64,000 bases of DNA from Tetranychus cinnabarinus (lineage: Eukaryota; Arthropoda; Arachnida; Trombidiformes; Tetranychidae), in the NCBI GenBank assembly GCA_022266195.1, contig WHVY01000004.1, positions 4,791,501 through 4,855,500 on the forward strand. Direction: 5' to 3'. Shown one piece after another: positions 9,301 through 24,300 of the stretch. The position numbers and the translations under genes were made by a program. The notes beneath the pieces were generated by a model. It saw only the letters and a list, made by a program, of their open reading frames with translations, was not told the DNA's origin and did no database searches. The first letter of the stretch is position 1; each line of letters begins with the position of its first letter.

Positions 9301-12300
9301 ATTGTAATGTCGACACTTTGTTAAGTATTTCATAGCGTGATTCAAATGGAAAGAAAAAGCTAATGGCCTTTTGCCTTTCTTTGAATCGTTTTCATCAGAA
9401 TCGTGTTACTAATTATCAGAATAAAATGGCGAAAAACTTGAAATTAAATGTAAAAAGAGTAAACAAGTTTTTTGACAAAAAAGGCAAGAAAACTAAAGAG
9501 AAGAGAAAAAAAGATTATCATTATCTTTGTTATTATTATGATGATAATGATGATAATGGAGGCAAAATGAATGTTCAATTGAACCAAAAGTGAATTGAAG
9601 TGGTAAAAGGGAAAAGAAAGGAGAAGAAATACTATTATTAAACTAATAGAAATGATGAGCGAAAAGAAATACAAAAGATAATTCTGGTTTAGCTCATTGT
9701 GAGTGAGCAAACCATTTGCAAAATAATTTTGATAATGACATCAAAATGTTATCGAATTACGTTCAAGTCTCGATAAACATTGCCAATTTTGCTTTACTAT
9801 TGATCGCCGAACTTGAACAAAACTTTCATTATCTTTTCTTTATTCACTTATTCGATGTTCAGAGTTTTTTGACTTTAAAAGAAACTCTTCAAAATATATT
9901 GATATTTCGTCTTCAACTTCTCGCTCAGCATTTCAATGTTACTACAGGACAAAATGATAATATTATTGTTTAAGGTGAAAATGCCAATGAATAAACTGAA
10001 GATTATTAGCCTTAGAAAATTAAATCTCGAGTTTACTTCGAAATGCTTTTTTCATCAAACATTTAAATAGTTCATTTCAGTGGTTAACTTTACCTTGAAA
10101 TACTTTTCATTGCACTTCAAAATTTGAATTAGAAAACTTTTTTCCTATTCTTGCTTTCATCTTAATTGCACATTTTTAGATGATACTTGATAGCTTCTGC
10201 TGATTCTTCAGATTCTCAGAATCATCATTTTCTTGAATCTTCATAATTTTCAGCTTCTTCCATATTCGGATAAACTTGAATTATAGCTTTTTAAAAGTAA
10301 AAGTTTGTATTACTTCTTGAAAATCAATGTTCGATTCTTTACTAAAATTGACTTTTAGTTCGATTTTTTCTGATTCACTGAGAAAAGATTGGACTCTTTT
10401 GGATTTTGGATTGATTAAAGGTAAACAAAGAATAGAAATTGAAAAATGAAAAATTGAAATTCACTTCACTTACAGTGAACATCTAATTTAAGGTTATCGG
10501 TTATAGTTGATCCTGGAATCTTTGGATTCTCGGCTGTACAGATGAGGATTGCATTGTTGTGAATTTGTTTGAGCGTTAAAGTAATAGTTGTACTGGTTTG
10601 ATGATCACCTGATGGAAAGTAGACAATAATGGAAAAAATGAAGAGAAAAGAAAATTATTATCATAAAGAGTGAATAGAAAAAGGTCGAGAATTTATTTTG
10701 AAACAGAGAATTAAAATGTAAATCAATGTTCTAAAAATTTTATCGGTTTCAATGAGACTCGATGAAAGTGTTAGCTTGCTTGCACATCAACAGAAATTTT
10801 AGTGTTAATAATGTTGTTTTCAATGTTATTGATAAAGTTTCGTCTCAGATTGGTCGAGTTTTGGTGAAAATGAATTTTTAAACTTACCGTTGAGCGGAGT
10901 ACTGAATCTTTGACCATCGAAAAACCAATATAAAATTGCCTTTGGTCGAGATCCAAAAGTATTGCACTCAAAAGATACTTCACGATCAGCAACCAGAACT
11001 GAAGTTAATTGAGTTATATGGACTTCTGTTGGTTTCACTAGAATTGAAAACAAATCAAATTATAAGTTGAGTTTCCTTTATTGGTCTACCTTACAAACTT
11101 GCATTTAAATGGACACAAAGTTTGTGGTAAAGGAGTGAAGAGTAGCAGAGGTGAACAAGGGCAGAGCAAGGTTTATTCAATGAACTCATTATCAAAAGAA
11201 ATTAAATTTTAATACATTTCGATAAAGCTTGTCCATTATAAACATTTTCAAGTCAAGTTATTGCAATTATAATCTTGCAAGGCTAACCATCATTCCGAGC
11301 AAACTTTTACATCGATATTGGATGTTATTAGATTATCTATAATTGAAAAATTTTAGCAATCTTGACTGAGAAATGTTTTCCTTTCATTTTTTATTCAATT
11401 TTAGAGTCAAGTTTAGATAAAAGCTTTACATCTTTCCATTGATCTTTTTTAATTTTCATCAAATAAACCTTCATCTACTTTGAACGGAAAGGATTTCAAG
11501 TTTCAATGTTTGTATCAAGAAAGAAAAGAGATTGAATATGAGTTTGAAACAGAAGCTAATCTGGACAGTAAAAGGATAATGACAATCATGATGATCAAGT
11601 TAATTGGAGTAAAGAGATGAAAAAAGAATGGAAAAGGTTGAAAGAAAAAGTGAGATTAGAACAAAAATGGATCAAGGGAATGGGGAAACTGAGAGAAATT
11701 GAGAGCCTGATGAAAGATTAAGAAAACGAAAGAAAGCAAATAGTGATTTCATGAAAAATTTGCTTTCATGGAAAGAGAAACGTTTCATTGCAAAGTGTCC
11801 ATTTTGTGTGTACAAAAAAAAAGTGTGTTGAGAAGGAAGGAAAAGAGATAAAAAAGGATGAAAAGAAACGCAAAGAATGCGAAAAAATGGCAGAAACAAG
11901 ATTGAAGAAAATTATAAGAAAAAAATGATAACTTTAAGAAGGTTTTTCATTGTTGGCAACATGTTAACACGGTAAAGGTAAAGAGATGTTTAAAAGGTTT
12001 ATGTCCAAGGGAGTTGAAAATGATAGCATTGAAGGATGGGCTGGGAGGAAAATTGTAATTGCACTGAGAGTGGAAAGGTGAAGGTGAGAGATTTTTGAGG
12101 TGAGAGCAAAAAGGAAAGAAGGAAAAAAGATGAATAAAGAGGGAAAGGGTGAACTTGAAGAGAATCGAGAAAATTGTAAAGTAAAACTTACTGTTCAAAT
12201 CTAATGTAATAGAGGTTGTTGATGGAAGGGTTATATTGTTATTTATGGCTTGACATGTGAAGATGGAAAGTAAATTGTGACGAGCTAAAGATGTTATCAT

Positions 12301-15300
12301 CAATTGATTGCTTGTTACTTTTATTGGATACAAAATTCCAGTGTTGAAGAGAGAAGAAGAGAGAGAAAAGAGTGAAAAGGCGAAAGGTTTTGATTAGCTT
12401 TAAACGTTTCCAATGATCAGTCAATGACTGGGAATCAGGGAAAAATGAACACAATGGAAATCATGGAAATGATGATGACGGTAGAATGATGAATGAACAT
12501 TTAATGGCCAATGTTAATTGTAAATACAAAAGAGTCTCTTGAGATTTTCGCATCACTTTTGACGGTTTCATTTCGCTCGAGCTTTCGTTTGCAGCAACAA
12601 CATTTTTCGTCCCAATTTTTCGACTGAAATGGTATTTTGATGGAATTTTCAGATTTTTCCAATTTCAAGAAAAGATTTTTTCGTTTTGTGTGGCTCTATA
12701 AGCTTGACATTCAACAGTAAATATCGAGTTTCAGGGTTTTCGACGTTTCTTATTTTGTTTGATTTGCTTTTTCTCTGCCTTTTCGAGTTGTGATTTTCGT
12801 GCGAAGTTTAATTTCGTTGAAAGGAAGAAATGAATCTAATTTTGTCGACTTTTCTCTCCATTGGTGTCTCAATGTGTTGACAAAATTGAAACTCTTTTGG
12901 GACTAAATTGTCAACTATTTGGATTAGTGAATGTTGTTGTAGCAAATGAAATGTTGAATGAAACTTTAAAACTTGATTAACTATTGTTGAAGTGAATGCA
13001 TAATTTATGTAATGAGAAGATAAGCAAAGTTTCAAATTTTGTTGCTTGAAACAAATTAGTTTACTCAATTGCCTGTTTTGCATTTTTCAGATTCACAAAT
13101 TTGGTTCTTTGCTGGTTAACAAAATTAATGGTTATCGTCGTAATGATAAATCACTGTTGAACAGCATTAATGAACACAGTAAAACATCAAACTCGACATC
13201 ATCATCGGACAAGTTTTTGACTTGATTTGCCAACAACAAACTTGAACAAATTTACTTACCATCTTTATCATTGTAATCAAAAGAATCATCAATGATATTA
13301 TCATCCCTCCACCATGTTAATGAAGGCCTTGGTTTACCTGGGAATGACAGGGAGTGATAGAGGAAGAGAAAGAAAAAGAAAAAGAAAAAGAAAAAATGTA
13401 AATTTTCAATTTATTCATTTACTAATCAATTTGAGGTTTCTCCTTCTTCTTTTTCTTCCTACTTTGCGTTTATGTAAAAACGCAATGAATGAGGAAAAGT
13501 TAGACTTTTGTGTTGTTTGGTGTATGCTTAATGATGTCAACGATTAGCTTTTAAAATCAATTGAGTTTATCATGGTGGAAGCGTGAAATCGATAAAGAAA
13601 TGAGTTGAAGAAAAGAAAAGAAAATGTAAAGAAAAGGAAAAAAATCCCTTTTTGACTTTCAAATGATCCAAGTGATGCAAATGATGCTCATGATGATAAC
13701 GTAAACTTTTCTTCTTCTTCTTCTTTTTTACATGAAAATTCAAAGTGAATCTTCATTTTTTACCATCAATTGTATCGTCTTGTGTTTCAACAAAAATGTC
13801 AACCCCAAAATAATCATCTCAACATGGCAATATATTATCACGAAATTAATTTGTAGAAAAGAGCATTTCTTCTACTTATCATTCATCAAATGTTCAACTT
13901 GGAAAATCCGTTTTCACCAAACCATTTTCAACTTTACAAGTTTAATTAAATTTTTGCTCTTTCATGTTGCTCATCAAAACAGGTTGAATAGAAACTACAC
14001 TTTTAATAAACCTTCTCAAGACTTTTCATAAAAGCACATTAACTTGAAAATCTTTCAGTTCATTCAATTTGTTCACCGAACAAACTGAGAAAACCTCAAA
14101 TTCCACTGGAAAATTATCGTCAATTCATGAATCAATTTTCATCGTTCATTTAAATTTGAGCAACAATAGAAAAAAGCAGAGAAAATTATTTTCCAAAACA
14201 ATCATAAAAGGTAAATGTTTTTCTTTTGTTGATCAAAAAAAGTTTTACTTTCCGATTCACTCATGGAATCAAATTTACCTCCGAAATTGATTGAATAAAG
14301 CCATTTGATAGAAGAATGATATTTTTCAGTCAGAGTGCCAAAGTTTCTTCTATTGTGATTCGAAAGTTGGTTTTTTCGCTGAAAAATGCTTCACTTTTGG
14401 CAACGACAATAATAGCAATGATAATTGAGAATCAAGTTTAGCCTCTCTCAATATTTTCCAGTAAATGGTCAAAGTGTATTGATTTTGATGGGTTGAACGC
14501 CCCAAGGTACAAATGTTTCATGATAATGGTGGTCAAAGAAAGACTTGTGAGATGAAAATGATGTATCTATTGAGAATGGTCAAGATGTGTTTTCAGGAAA
14601 TATTATCATGAAACATTTTGTTCTTATTAACACTCTTTTCATGAGTTATTTACTTCTGATGACAGTAACATCATTTTTCATTCGTTTTCTATCTTTGCTC
14701 TCACCATTCATCGACCTCTTTTCAATATCATCTTAATCTAGTTCAGACTTGGAGTCACTCGTCTTTTTCCTCAGTGATAATCTCTTAATATTGACTAAAT
14801 AGTAACTTTGTTTAAATTGATTTTTCATCTTTTCTCCGATCATGAATTGAAAATCGTTTGAAAACTTTACTTTTGAAGTGAAGTGTTCTTTATCCTCAAT
14901 TTCTGGTGAATTCGTTAGCGCGACTCATCTCTGAGAAGATTAAGTCAATTTTTTTTTTCGATCATTTTACTTATATTTTCTGAAAATCCGATAATCCGTT
15001 TGATTTTGTGACGAAATTGGAATATTTAATGTGAAATTTTTATCAGTTTTGAACAGCTTTGATTCATAAGTGCTGTTATGGCTTAGTAGATTAACTTGAA
15101 GCTCGATATTTCCCATTAACTACTTTCTAAGTTTCTGTTACTTTACCTTCAGGCAACTGAATCACTTGAACTTGTCTTTCAGTTTTTGAAGCTGATTGAA
15201 CGAGGTCTGCCAATTGTTAGGACAGAACTGGAAATGGTAATCGAAGGTTGCTATAGCTTGTTTAATCGAATTTAGAACTTTAAAAATTGAAGACTTTTTG

Positions 15301-18300
15301 CATGAACACTGATCATTTTTAGTGAAACGAGAGGATTAAATGGAACAGATTTACCAAAGTTCATGATAACAAACCATTTGAAAGCGAAACTTCTTTGCAT
15401 CAACTACATTTTATCACAACACAGTTAAATGATTTCTATACTTTCTTGGTTCATTCTGTCAAATATTGAGTCCTTTACTTTTGTTATGTGCTTTGATAAG
15501 AGTCAGACGATCTTCATTGGTAGTGTTCAATGCTTGTCCACTCTTCCCAGCAGCTTCATATTTAATTATTCAGATTCAATGTTGATTTTAAGATGAAACG
15601 ATTGATTGGGATAATTTTTCTATTCATCAAAAATTCTGAAACAATTTTGGAATTCAATCAATTTGCAGATTTCTTTTCACGATACAAATAAAATTGCTTC
15701 TCGTTTCATTATTTTCAATCATAGATCATAAAAATTATTATGTAATGGGAAGTACAGAATTGAACAAATTTGCAGAAAGATAAGTGAAGACATTTAATGA
15801 AATTGGGAACAAGAAGATGAGGAAATAAGAAGGAACAGAATGATGTGCAAAAAATGAGATAAAGTCACAGTTGAAGTGAAGAAAAGCACTGGAAGAGATT
15901 CATGAATTATATTCATGGAGCAAAGAAAATGATTGGGTTAGGATGAAGAATGAGCGCAATTAAGATGCTTCAAACTCTATTAATTTTTCTACCCTTTTTG
16001 ATGAGCTTACTCATCATTTCACTCGAAAATATCATTTCTTCTGAACTCTTGTGACGAAACTTGGATCTAATAAAGATTTTTAAAATCACATTTTTTCCTT
16101 TCATCAAAAGTTTCTTATTTCTACCAATTATACCAGGTGAAACTGTCTTTTGTAAATTCACTCCCAGTCATTCCCCAGTCAAGAAACCGGAAATTCAAGA
16201 TTCAAAGAAAATCAAAAAGCAAATGAACAAAGTAAAACAAAGAAAAATGAAAATCTGGCTTGAATAATAAAAAGATGTAACAACGAAAAGATAAAGGAAA
16301 CTGTGAAAAGAAAATGAGACAAAAAATCGATTCATGTTATTAAATTTACTCCCAGTACTTTTTTCACTACAATAATGCCATGAAATTATCATTGGGAAAA
16401 AAACTTGTTCTCACCATCATGAAGCAGTAAATGATGAAAATGACGTTGAACATGATTCCAATGGAAATAATATCCGTATCAGTAAAGATAATAGTTTTCA
16501 TTTTCTTTTCTTTTCCATCCAAATGAATACAGCAAAAACTATTCGATTTTTTCACTTTTTTTTATTGTTCACCAAAAGAGTAAAAACAGAAAGAAGTTTA
16601 CACAGAGTTTCATTTTTGCATCTTAATTCAAGCAGAACCCATGATTCCATGCTAATGTTTCAGTTATTCAATGGGATGAATAAAGAATCAAAATTGAAAT
16701 GTATAGCCGAGGAAAAAAAAGTAGGCTGGAAAGGCAGCATTTCCATGCCAATCTAACTCGATTACAATGGATAATGTTGATCAACATTTGCTTTGATTAA
16801 TCTTGTTATCACATTGTAAATTGAATTTACTTTAATTCACTTGTTTTTTTTTCTCGCATGTTTTTTGCCTTTTTTTGATGCGCAATCAACTCAAATGTTT
16901 CAATCTCACATGTTGCTCGAAACTCTGGAATCTGCAAACTTTTTCATTCTTTCACGATAAGTTAATCATGAACATGAACATGAATTGAAATGGTAATCTT
17001 TATAATTCTGTGATTACAACTGTCTAGCAATGTAACATAATTAGAAGCTGGAAAAATGATAAACTGTATTTACACACGATTATCGTCATTATTATCATTA
17101 ATAACAATTTTTTGTTTACTTTTTCTCAATTTACATTCTTTTTCATTTTTTGAAACATTCCCTGTAACAAGCCAACATTTGTTTACCCAAAAGACTTTCT
17201 TGTTTCAGGTAAAGTTTCTTGTACAACTTGGTGTTTGCCTCTTGTTCGTGCTGGTCTTTGGTTACCTTTTATGGCAACTTTTAGGTTTACAAATAATGGC
17301 AATTGTCTTGAGGATGTGAGATGTCAAAATAAAGGTAAGGGATTCGTTGGGAAAGGAAGAAGGGCGACTGGATCAGGAATGCAAAACTGGTTAAAATAAG
17401 TATTGATTTTACTTAAGGCTCTTTAAGTTTTTCTGTTTGGTAAAACTTTACCCATGTAAGAGTATTAAAAAGAGAATCAAAGAGAGAATGTTTCATTCCC
17501 AGCCAAAGGTAAAACTGGAAACATGAAAAGGTAAATCTTTGTTTCACCTCTAATTGGATGTTACTTTTTGTTTGGGTTTTAACCAAACACACAAACACTT
17601 GCATTTGGATACAAGTTTTGTTTTCACTCGTCTCGAAACTCGCAAAAAAAACAATTGCAAATAATATTATAACACACAGAAAATTGGATAAGGTTAAGAC
17701 AATGAAATATCTGGCTAATCAAGGACGAGAAAATAAAAGATTCAAGTGGATTTTGCCTGGTTTCAGTTGAGTTTGTTGAGGAAGGTAAAGACAATGAAGG
17801 GAGAGGAAAAAGGTGAATAAAAACAAACATCACATTCAAATAATTAGATGATGCACAATACAATGGGCTTGTTACATTGTTTGCTTTGTTTTGCTTCACT
17901 TTCATCTAATTGTTGAATTATAATTGAGTACAAAAGCAAACGAACGGTTGATTGTAAATTTCCAAAACGCACAATTAGTTGGGTGCAATTTTGCTCAATA
18001 TTTGTTAGCAATCAGATATTCAGACTAAATCGTTATTTTGGGATTCATTTCTGGAAGGTTGGGGTTGAGAAAACCTGATGAAGCAGGAGGAATAACAAAA
18101 AGGCAGAATCAAGACGAATGTTAAAGCCTTATGCAAATCGACCAAAAAATGGAATCTAAGCTCTAAGTTCATTAAATGTCATTTATTTATTTGACCTTCA
18201 GAGGACATCTCAAGGTCATTTTCATGGGTGCCTGAATTCTATAATAAATACGTATGTTGTTATGTGCCAGTACTTATTTGGAATTTCATGAGACGCAATA

Positions 18301-21300
18301 TATAATTAGCCCATTCTTAACCACAAGTCAGGTCTTACTTTTATTAATTAAGTGAAATTTTACAAATTGTGAATGGATATATATTCAAGGTTATTCAAGG
18401 TCACTTCGTCATAAAATATATAAAGGGCATTAGAAAACTATTTACCCAGAGTGCCAGCTTTTATAAATTGCTTGCTGTTTGTTGCATGATGATAACTTAT
18501 AAAAAAGATTTAGATGTTTACGTATTGCGCCTGAAGATGTCAACCTCTTAATGAGTGCGAAGTTTAACTTACTTATCTAACCTAACCTGATCTAACCTCA
18601 TCAAATCAAAGATAGTGCAGACTCGCCTTTTCGTTTTTATTTTAAAGGAAGGTATTATAAACGTGTAGAATAGGGTGTCTTACAATGTTATTCGCTATGC
18701 ATTAAACCATGTTAACCTGCGAATGAAGATTGTTACTTCTTAATGAGTGGGAAATTTAACTTACTTACCTAACCTAACCTCACCTAACTTTATTAGCCAA
18801 GAACAAGTTTTGACTACGTTGGTTTAGTGATATCGAACCATAAATAAGAATTCTGTACATGAACAACTGAACTATTTACTAATAAAACAGCAAATTCATT
18901 TTCATAAAGATAAAATAATAACCTCTTAATGAGTGCGAAATTTAACTTACTTACCTAACCTAACCTGATCTAACCTCATCAAATTAAACAAACTCGCCTT
19001 TTCGTATTGCAAGATAAGATAAAATAAATAAAAATAACAAACAATACTTGCGTTTTTATCCTGAATGCCTGTGACATTTTCTTATTTCAAAGTGATCACT
19101 TACAGGGTAACTTTTATTTGTGAGCCTTATTTCACCTTTTAGATCCTAAATTATGTTATTCCTGATGTCTGGGTGAATTTCAAACAAAAGCATGACATAC
19201 TTCGTTTCTCCAATTGGATATATGTCTGACAGGTTAAATTTTTTCTTTTCAATTTTGTCCAGACCATTCCATTGTTTAATATCTTTAACAATTTTTCCGT
19301 TCCTCTTTTGAGAGTATCCTCATGAACTTCGAACTTAACTAAATTAAACATAGTCAACACTCGCTTTTTGTACTCAAAGATAAGATAAATTGAAAATAAA
19401 ACTGACGCCATAAACAAACAATATCCTGAACGTTTGTTTGCAGTCATAAGTCACAGATTAATTAACCATAAGTTTGAAGCCTCAAGGTCATTCAAAGTCG
19501 ATGCATTTTTGACCTCTGAATGACATTTGAACTAATAACATAAGCCAATCTAAAGAAATTTGACTTCTCAGAAAATAACCCCAAATTAGAGGTCAAATAT
19601 CGGATTGACCTTGAATGACCTTGAGTGTTCGAACTTATGATTTTTACATCGGCAAAAGCACATAGATCAGTCTGAGGTCTGTATCATCAATCGTTTGTGA
19701 GTTATAAGTTGACAATTTTCTGCCGTAGCCAAAATTTCAATGCAGCAAATAAAAGTAATCTTCCTACAAAAATGTACCATTACTTTGAAATAGATCACAT
19801 CAAAGCGCATTCACTTCTTTCTATACGACTAATTGAGTCAAAACTGAACAAAACTTTGCACGGGGAATTTATATGAACGATTATTAGGCTCATAAGTAGT
19901 CCTTCGATTCTCAGTTGGAATTTCCAATGATATCGTTAATTGTTTTTGTTCCCTCAACTTCATAAAAATTTCATTTTTTATATCAAATTATCAAGCGAAA
20001 TAAAATTCTCATCATCATCATTAACAAATAATTACAATCTCATGGTACACATTTTTTTACTTCTCCGTAAAACACTTTGTTTTCTCTGTTTTCCCTCTTT
20101 CGTCAGTTCATACAAACATACTAACACACAAATTGATAGCATTCATTTAGTCGACTTAATTTAATTTTGCTCTTTTTTCAGGATGAAAAAGCTTCTTGAT
20201 TAATTAGTATTTGATGAGCTAATTAGAGTGGCAAAAGTAAAAACCATTAACTTTTTTTTTCTTCTTCTCCTCAGATTCAGTTAAATCCAAATGTAATGAA
20301 CATGTCAAGATAGCAACAAGCAAGAGCAAATGTTTGAAGAGAAACGAATAAAAGTAAACTCAGAATAAGAAGACAAAAATAGAAGGTAAATTCAAGTTGC
20401 TTCATTAGAGTAGAGAAAAATTGACCGTCAAAATTGTTCATAACTCGAATCACTCATTTCAATTCGAAAGATATGCATATAGAAAAATAAAAACGATTGA
20501 TGACATTAAAAGATTCAAACAATTTTCCACTTTCATTCAACATGGGAGAATCGTGTTTTTCTCTCATGATATTCTCGTTAGAATCCATCATTGGTTTCGA
20601 AGAACAAAAAAAAGTAAAAAAATTGATCCATTTTTGATTGTTTCCATCACCATTGATCATCCTTTATCTGTTGAACAAACTGAAGCAAATTGAAACAAAC
20701 TGTTCAATCATTAAATATCCACCAAAATGGCTTACATTCTCAATGTTATCAATTTTAATTGATTGTTGGTTTTCCTCTTTTCCCTTTTTTCATTTCTTTA
20801 TTCATTACCTTTTCATTTATTCATCATCTTGATTTGTTTAATAGAACAAGAAGTTTTTGCAAATTGAATGATAATTCAAAATAATGAATCAAAGTAAACA
20901 GTAAACTTGAAAGTACAAGAACAAAGGTAAAATTTCGCCAAACTTAACCTTTATAAGCATTTTCATTTGTAAACTTTTCTTTTTCTTTCAACAAAAATAT
21001 TCTCGATTCATCTCATATTACAGAATTGAATTGAACATGATATTTAGCTATTTCTGTCTTGCAACTATTTCTATCCTTGGGACAATCTTTTGACAGACAA
21101 AGTTGCACTTGGAAAAGAAAGGCAAGATTAGTTGAAAGGAATAGAACATGAAGTTACAGTGGTTCATCAATAAAACAGATAACATGAAGATAATGATGAT
21201 GATGAGGGAAAAGTGGAACAATAGGTAAAGCCAAAAAGAGTTTGGAATATAAATGTTGTGAGAAAACAGGTAAATGGTGAATTGAATGAGAAGCAAAAGA

Positions 21301-24300
21301 CAAGTTGAAAGATAAACCTTGTTATCAGATGAATTATATTTTCAGGGGAAAAAGCGAAGCAAAAATATTCTGTCGAGTAAAGCAAGTTGATGAATATAAA
21401 AAGACAGAGTAAAGACAAGCTTGTTAGCTAAACAATGAGAATTTTTTCTTGCCTCTTGTCGCTCTCGCTCTCTTCATTGCTTTACTTTTGCATAACATTG
21501 CTGTTTGATCAAAATAATGTGAAATGATAACTGGTGGAATAAGAAAAGGACGAAAGAAGAAAAGTAATCTTGAGAATAGCTCGAGAATAGTTGAGCTTTT
21601 TTTTCTTCTCTTCATCCAAGTACAATTGATTCTATTACAAAAAGAATGTGCTCAAATGAAATTTCATGAACAACACTGAACAAGAGGAAAGCAAAGGGGA
21701 AAAGGTAAAGATAACTGTAGAAGCTAACTTTTTGTAAAGTTGAATAACAATGAAAGAGGATGAAAGAGTAATGGTGAAAAGTGAAACAAGTAAATGTTGA
21801 AAAACAAATTTTATTGATATTTTTGTATTTTCTGCAAATCTATGGCTTACAATAGTCAAGAGTAAATGTTGATTCAAGGTAATTTGAAAACATCTAAATA
21901 ACACATTGAAAGATACAGATGTAAAAAAAGATAAGAGTTTCACTTGAAATTTAAATTTCTCTCTATTTCGCTTTGCATTCATTTCTCAATCTCACATGCA
22001 ACCTTTAAAGATGATCAAATTGTTGAACAAGTTTCAAAAACATTGTCGAGATGCAAAAGAATTGACTTTTCAACTTTATTGTTGGTTTTAACTAACCATT
22101 GTTACTGCTGTTGAGTTTACAATTGAAAAGCAAATTTTCAAAATATTCTATCCTGGCTGTTGAATCCGCTTCAGAAATTTTCTACTCGAGGTTAAGATCG
22201 TCTTGAAATTTCGACTTTTGATATTATCTAATAGTTTTAGTGCGACGAGGAGAAACACACCGCAAACCTACCTTACTTATGTAGCACACAATTATTGGAA
22301 AACTCAAGCTTGGTTTCTGTCTGGAAATGTTGGAAAGTCATTTCAATTAGTGAATGATTGAAAAAGCAAAATTCATTTAACGATGTTTGGTAACCTAAAT
22401 TTTGATAATCTTGGAGTGTTGGTCAGTCTCAACTTGGGTTTTAACTCATTTCAGAGTTTCAAGATCATTCAAGGTTAGCCATATATTGACCTTGAAATGT
22501 CTTTTGAAGGTCGAAGTAATGTCAAAGTATCGGAATGTTGGCGAAAATGTTTTGTAGATTGTCCTTTTCTTTTTTCTTCTAAAGCAATGAAACTGAATTA
22601 TCTGAAGAATGATGCTGATTAGAAGAGATTATTCACCCTCCAGTAATATTCATTATTGCACCTTGATGTTATCATTGTTGTAACTAATCATCAAGTAAAG
22701 ACACAATTGTTCTTCTTTTTCATGCAATTCTTCTCTTCTTCCTTTGGCAATTCAATCCGATTAGTAGATGAAAATAAAAGATAACCTTGCATCATTGGAT
22801 ACATTTGAAAGATAAACTAAATTTAGACTCAAAATTTTGTCATAAAAGGTAAAGTAAACAAATGAACTTGACGTAAAGCTTTTTATTTAAAAAAATTTTC
22901 CAATTCTTTTAACCAGGTCTGAAAAAAATCATAACCACAACCAGAAAAACAGTAAACTTTTTTTCCAAGTTGAGTCATTATTCAAGCCAATTCCAACGGT
23001 TCAACTCGATGGCTTCAATTCATGGTAATTTACTTTTCTTCACAAGGAAACCTCTCGAACTGATCAATCGATAATGGTTAATGAATGAAGATATTTAATT
23101 ATCATTGAGTTGAAAATGTCGAACATAACATTCGTAGCCGACAAAGTCTCTTCAGCCCATTGCTTATCAATGACTGCATCTAATAAATGCTCTTGTTCAA
23201 TAAAAAGTTTCAACAAATGACAAAATGAATTTATAAATGTCCATACAAAAGCTTAGAAATTTTTCCAAAAAAAGAAAATGCTGAAATCGAAATGCTGGCA
23301 GCTAATTCCGTTGTATTGGTCTTCGATAAGGCACAATGTACTGATAGCGACCAATGAAATTTCGATATCGATTGATCAATTTGTGTGGTTCTCTTGTCAT
23401 ACAAAGTCAACTTTTCAAATGCAGTTGGAAAAAGAAGCAAAGTTTATCGCTTTTGTAAGGTTGCTAAAGTTTCCATCATTAAAACTATCATTGGAATAGC
23501 GTTTAATCATTCAGTTCTTTTATTGAATAGAAAGCCATTTATTTGTCCAAGAATTCGAGAATTGGTTGTCTGAGAAGAAAAAGAAAAAACTCGCAAAACT
23601 GAATCGAAAGCTATTCATAACCAGACATTCAAATGAAAAGCATTTTTCTTTTCGCTCTGCCAGACTCAATTCATGAAAAGAGTGACACTTTTTTGTTTCC
23701 CTGTTGAGCAAAGGAAAGAAAAGAGGGAAAAAATCCTTTTACTTTTCAGCTTCGAGTTGAAATTGTTTGATAGTAAATGTCACTAAAAGGTTATCGAGAT
23801 TTGAATGGCTTGAATGAAAAGTTAAACATTATTTTTATTCACTTGAAAAGAAGAAAATGTTTTTCCAATTAGAAAACTTATCGACGAACAGCAAAATGGA
23901 CCAAAAGTAATCTCATTATAATGAAATGTGTTCATGTCCCTGGTCATGTTGAACAAGAATGGAAACAATTCTTGTTCATCTGGAAAGAATCGAGTTTCAT
24001 CTTTTTACTATTCTAATCGATATTTCTGCTTTTTTCTTCTATTGATTTCTTTGTATTTCACAAAAAAAACATTCATATTTGAGTATCATATAGACTTTTG
24101 TTTTTTGCTTCTTGTTTTATTGTCATTTATGCACTTAACTCATTTTGCCTTTTCTCGTAAAGTTGAAAAGCTTTTGGCATAATATTGTGTTACCAACTGC
24201 TGTTGATATCAACTTGAACTTAAACATCAATCCCAGTGCAATTAGATTCGAATTGTGAATCGCCCAAAGAAATGGTTAATGTTTCCAGGCTAAAACTTGA

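Noticed and set aside
11947..12191. Extension of the exon 7 frame beyond the donor at 12191
   Set aside because: Phe/Ser/Pro-rich low-complexity sequence after a perfect GTAAGT donor; intron read-through.
18580..18970. AACCTAACCT runs as an interstitial telomere array
   Set aside because: Only two or three units per copy with changed spacing, embedded in a ~190-bp unit; not a true telomeric tract.
19151..19447. Minus-strand 98-codon frame in the repeat cluster
   Set aside because: No recognisable domain or start context; overlaps degraded repeat sequence.
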